Source of the DNA: an uncultured Sphingomonadaceae bacterium | GTDB lineage: Bacteria > Pseudomonadota > Alphaproteobacteria > Sphingomonadales > Sphingomonadaceae | Direction of reading: 5' to 3' | NCBI GenBank assembly: GCA_947258815.1 | Contig: CAMYJW010000015.1 | Location: forward strand, 161,397 to 225,396 | DNA length: 64,000 bases | Part shown: piece by piece, positions 63,079-64,000 of the stretch | Position numbering within the stretch: position 1 is the stretch's first letter | Layout of the letters: each line of letters begins with the position of its first letter | Position numbers and translations under genes: made by a program | Notes under the pieces: model-generated | Databases searched by the model: none | What the model saw: the letters and a program-made list of their open reading frames with translations, nothing else | What the model was told of the DNA's origin: nothing

Positions 63079-63277
63079 GCGCGCACGATTAACCCGCGCG
63101 CGATAACAATTGGTTTATTCGCGCAAATTCCCACGCGAGTAAGCGGTTAACGCGACACACGGCGGCCGGCGCGGCCGAAAACCGGACGGAAACGGCGTTA
63201 TCCAACAGAAAATTCACTCCAGAATCGCGGATTTACGGGCTTTGGAAAACTCTTGAAAGAAAAATGCAAAAAAGGCG

Positions 63278-63443
63278 TTGACCGAATCTGAGGCCGCCCA
63301 TATATGCCCTCTCACCGCAGCGGAGACGCCGGCTTCAACCGGCCCACCAACGCGGTCGCCAACAGAAACGGACAGCATGTCCCCCGGTCATTAAGTCGGG
63401 GAGCCATTGTTGTCCGCCACTTTTGTTGAGTGGCTCTTTGACA
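63278..63443 (+). promoter_or_regulatory. rRNA operon promoter and boxA leader
   Basis: TTGACC (63278-63283), a 17 bp spacer and TATATG (63301-63306) form the rRNA promoter. In the leader, TGGCTCTTTGACA (63431-63443) is a boxA-like antitermination signal. The ~370 bp from promoter to 16S start hold no gene. Confidence 0.65.
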
Positions 63444-63680
63444 TTGTAGGTTTTTGATGAAGGGACATGTGGGCGACGGCGCCCGGTCCGGGGAGCTCAA
63501 GGCTCCGGTAACCGGTCTATCTATGCCGACGCCACATCCGCTGGAAAACACCACGTTTTCCTTTGGGTGATGCATGTCCATTCGTATCCATTACGTTTGA
63601 CAGTGCAGGTATCGGCTCCTTGAAGCTCATGCTTGATCGGTCTGCGATCTTTATGATCGTGCCGGTTTTGTATGTGACAC

Positions 63681-64000
<320 letters not shown>

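Noticed and set aside
63312..63581. 89-residue minus-strand frame in the rRNA leader
   Set aside because: The region is the transcribed leader of the 16S gene with promoter and boxA on the plus strand.

Overview
The window is a bacterial chromosome segment of roughly 60% GC, apart from an AT-richer island. It most likely comes from a sphingomonad (Alphaproteobacteria, order Sphingomonadales). Signs are the partial 16S rRNA gene at the right end with its alphaproteobacterial leader, and genes for SoxCD, COQ9, EipA/DUF1134, an Atm1-type ABC exporter, a ubiquinol-cytochrome c chaperone-like protein and a large TonB-dependent receptor. I cannot name the genus.

Layout. 1-7113: a catabolic/uptake neighbourhood (end of a short-chain dehydrogenase, MFS carrier, hotdog thioesterase, Ddn-like nitroreductase, TonB receptor, TetR remnant, NTF2-like protein). 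Two inverted copies of a ~103 bp dispersed repeat sit on gene stop codons. 7183-15528: a complete thiosulfate-oxidation (Sox) locus. A thioredoxin, a cytochrome c and an ArsR regulator are transcribed left, divergent from soxC-D-Y-Z-dsrE-A-X-B. 15623-41155: a 25.5 kb integrative mobilizable element in the 3' end of a tRNA-Ser(GCU) gene. 41478-63078: conserved housekeeping genes (EipA, aminotransferase, ribE/ribD, SCO, COQ9, feoAB, ssb, yceD, bamE, hslVU, SulP, Atm1-type exporter, flippase and two glycosyltransferases). 63278-64000: rRNA promoter, leader and the first 320 nt of 16S rRNA.

The mobile element is the most interesting part. A 17 bp direct repeat marks its ends. Its right end encodes a large serine recombinase whose reading frame runs through the att repeat into the host tRNA gene. 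Joined at the repeat, as in the excised circle, the frame continues for 29 codons and stops in an ATGA overlap with mobC. Integration therefore appears to swap the recombinase C-terminus and to cut a co-directional series of genes (membrane protein, vWA-like lipoprotein, coupling protein, recombinase, mobC, relaxase) in two.

Between these mobility halves lies a defence island: a fused AAA-ATPase/DUF4435 protein resembling single-gene PARIS, ArdA anti-restriction, a two-gene module with an M48-like membrane protease, and a tight five-gene operon. That operon joins a DNA methyltransferase and a BglII/BstYI-type endonuclease to a ParB-like protein, a SNF2-type helicase and a DUF3883 nuclease-like protein. 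It matches no defence system I can name. Other features are a small tyrosine recombinase, two near-identical 25 nt palindromic sites flanking an orphan secreted protein, and stem-loop-rich non-coding stretches upstream of ardA and of the methyltransferase.
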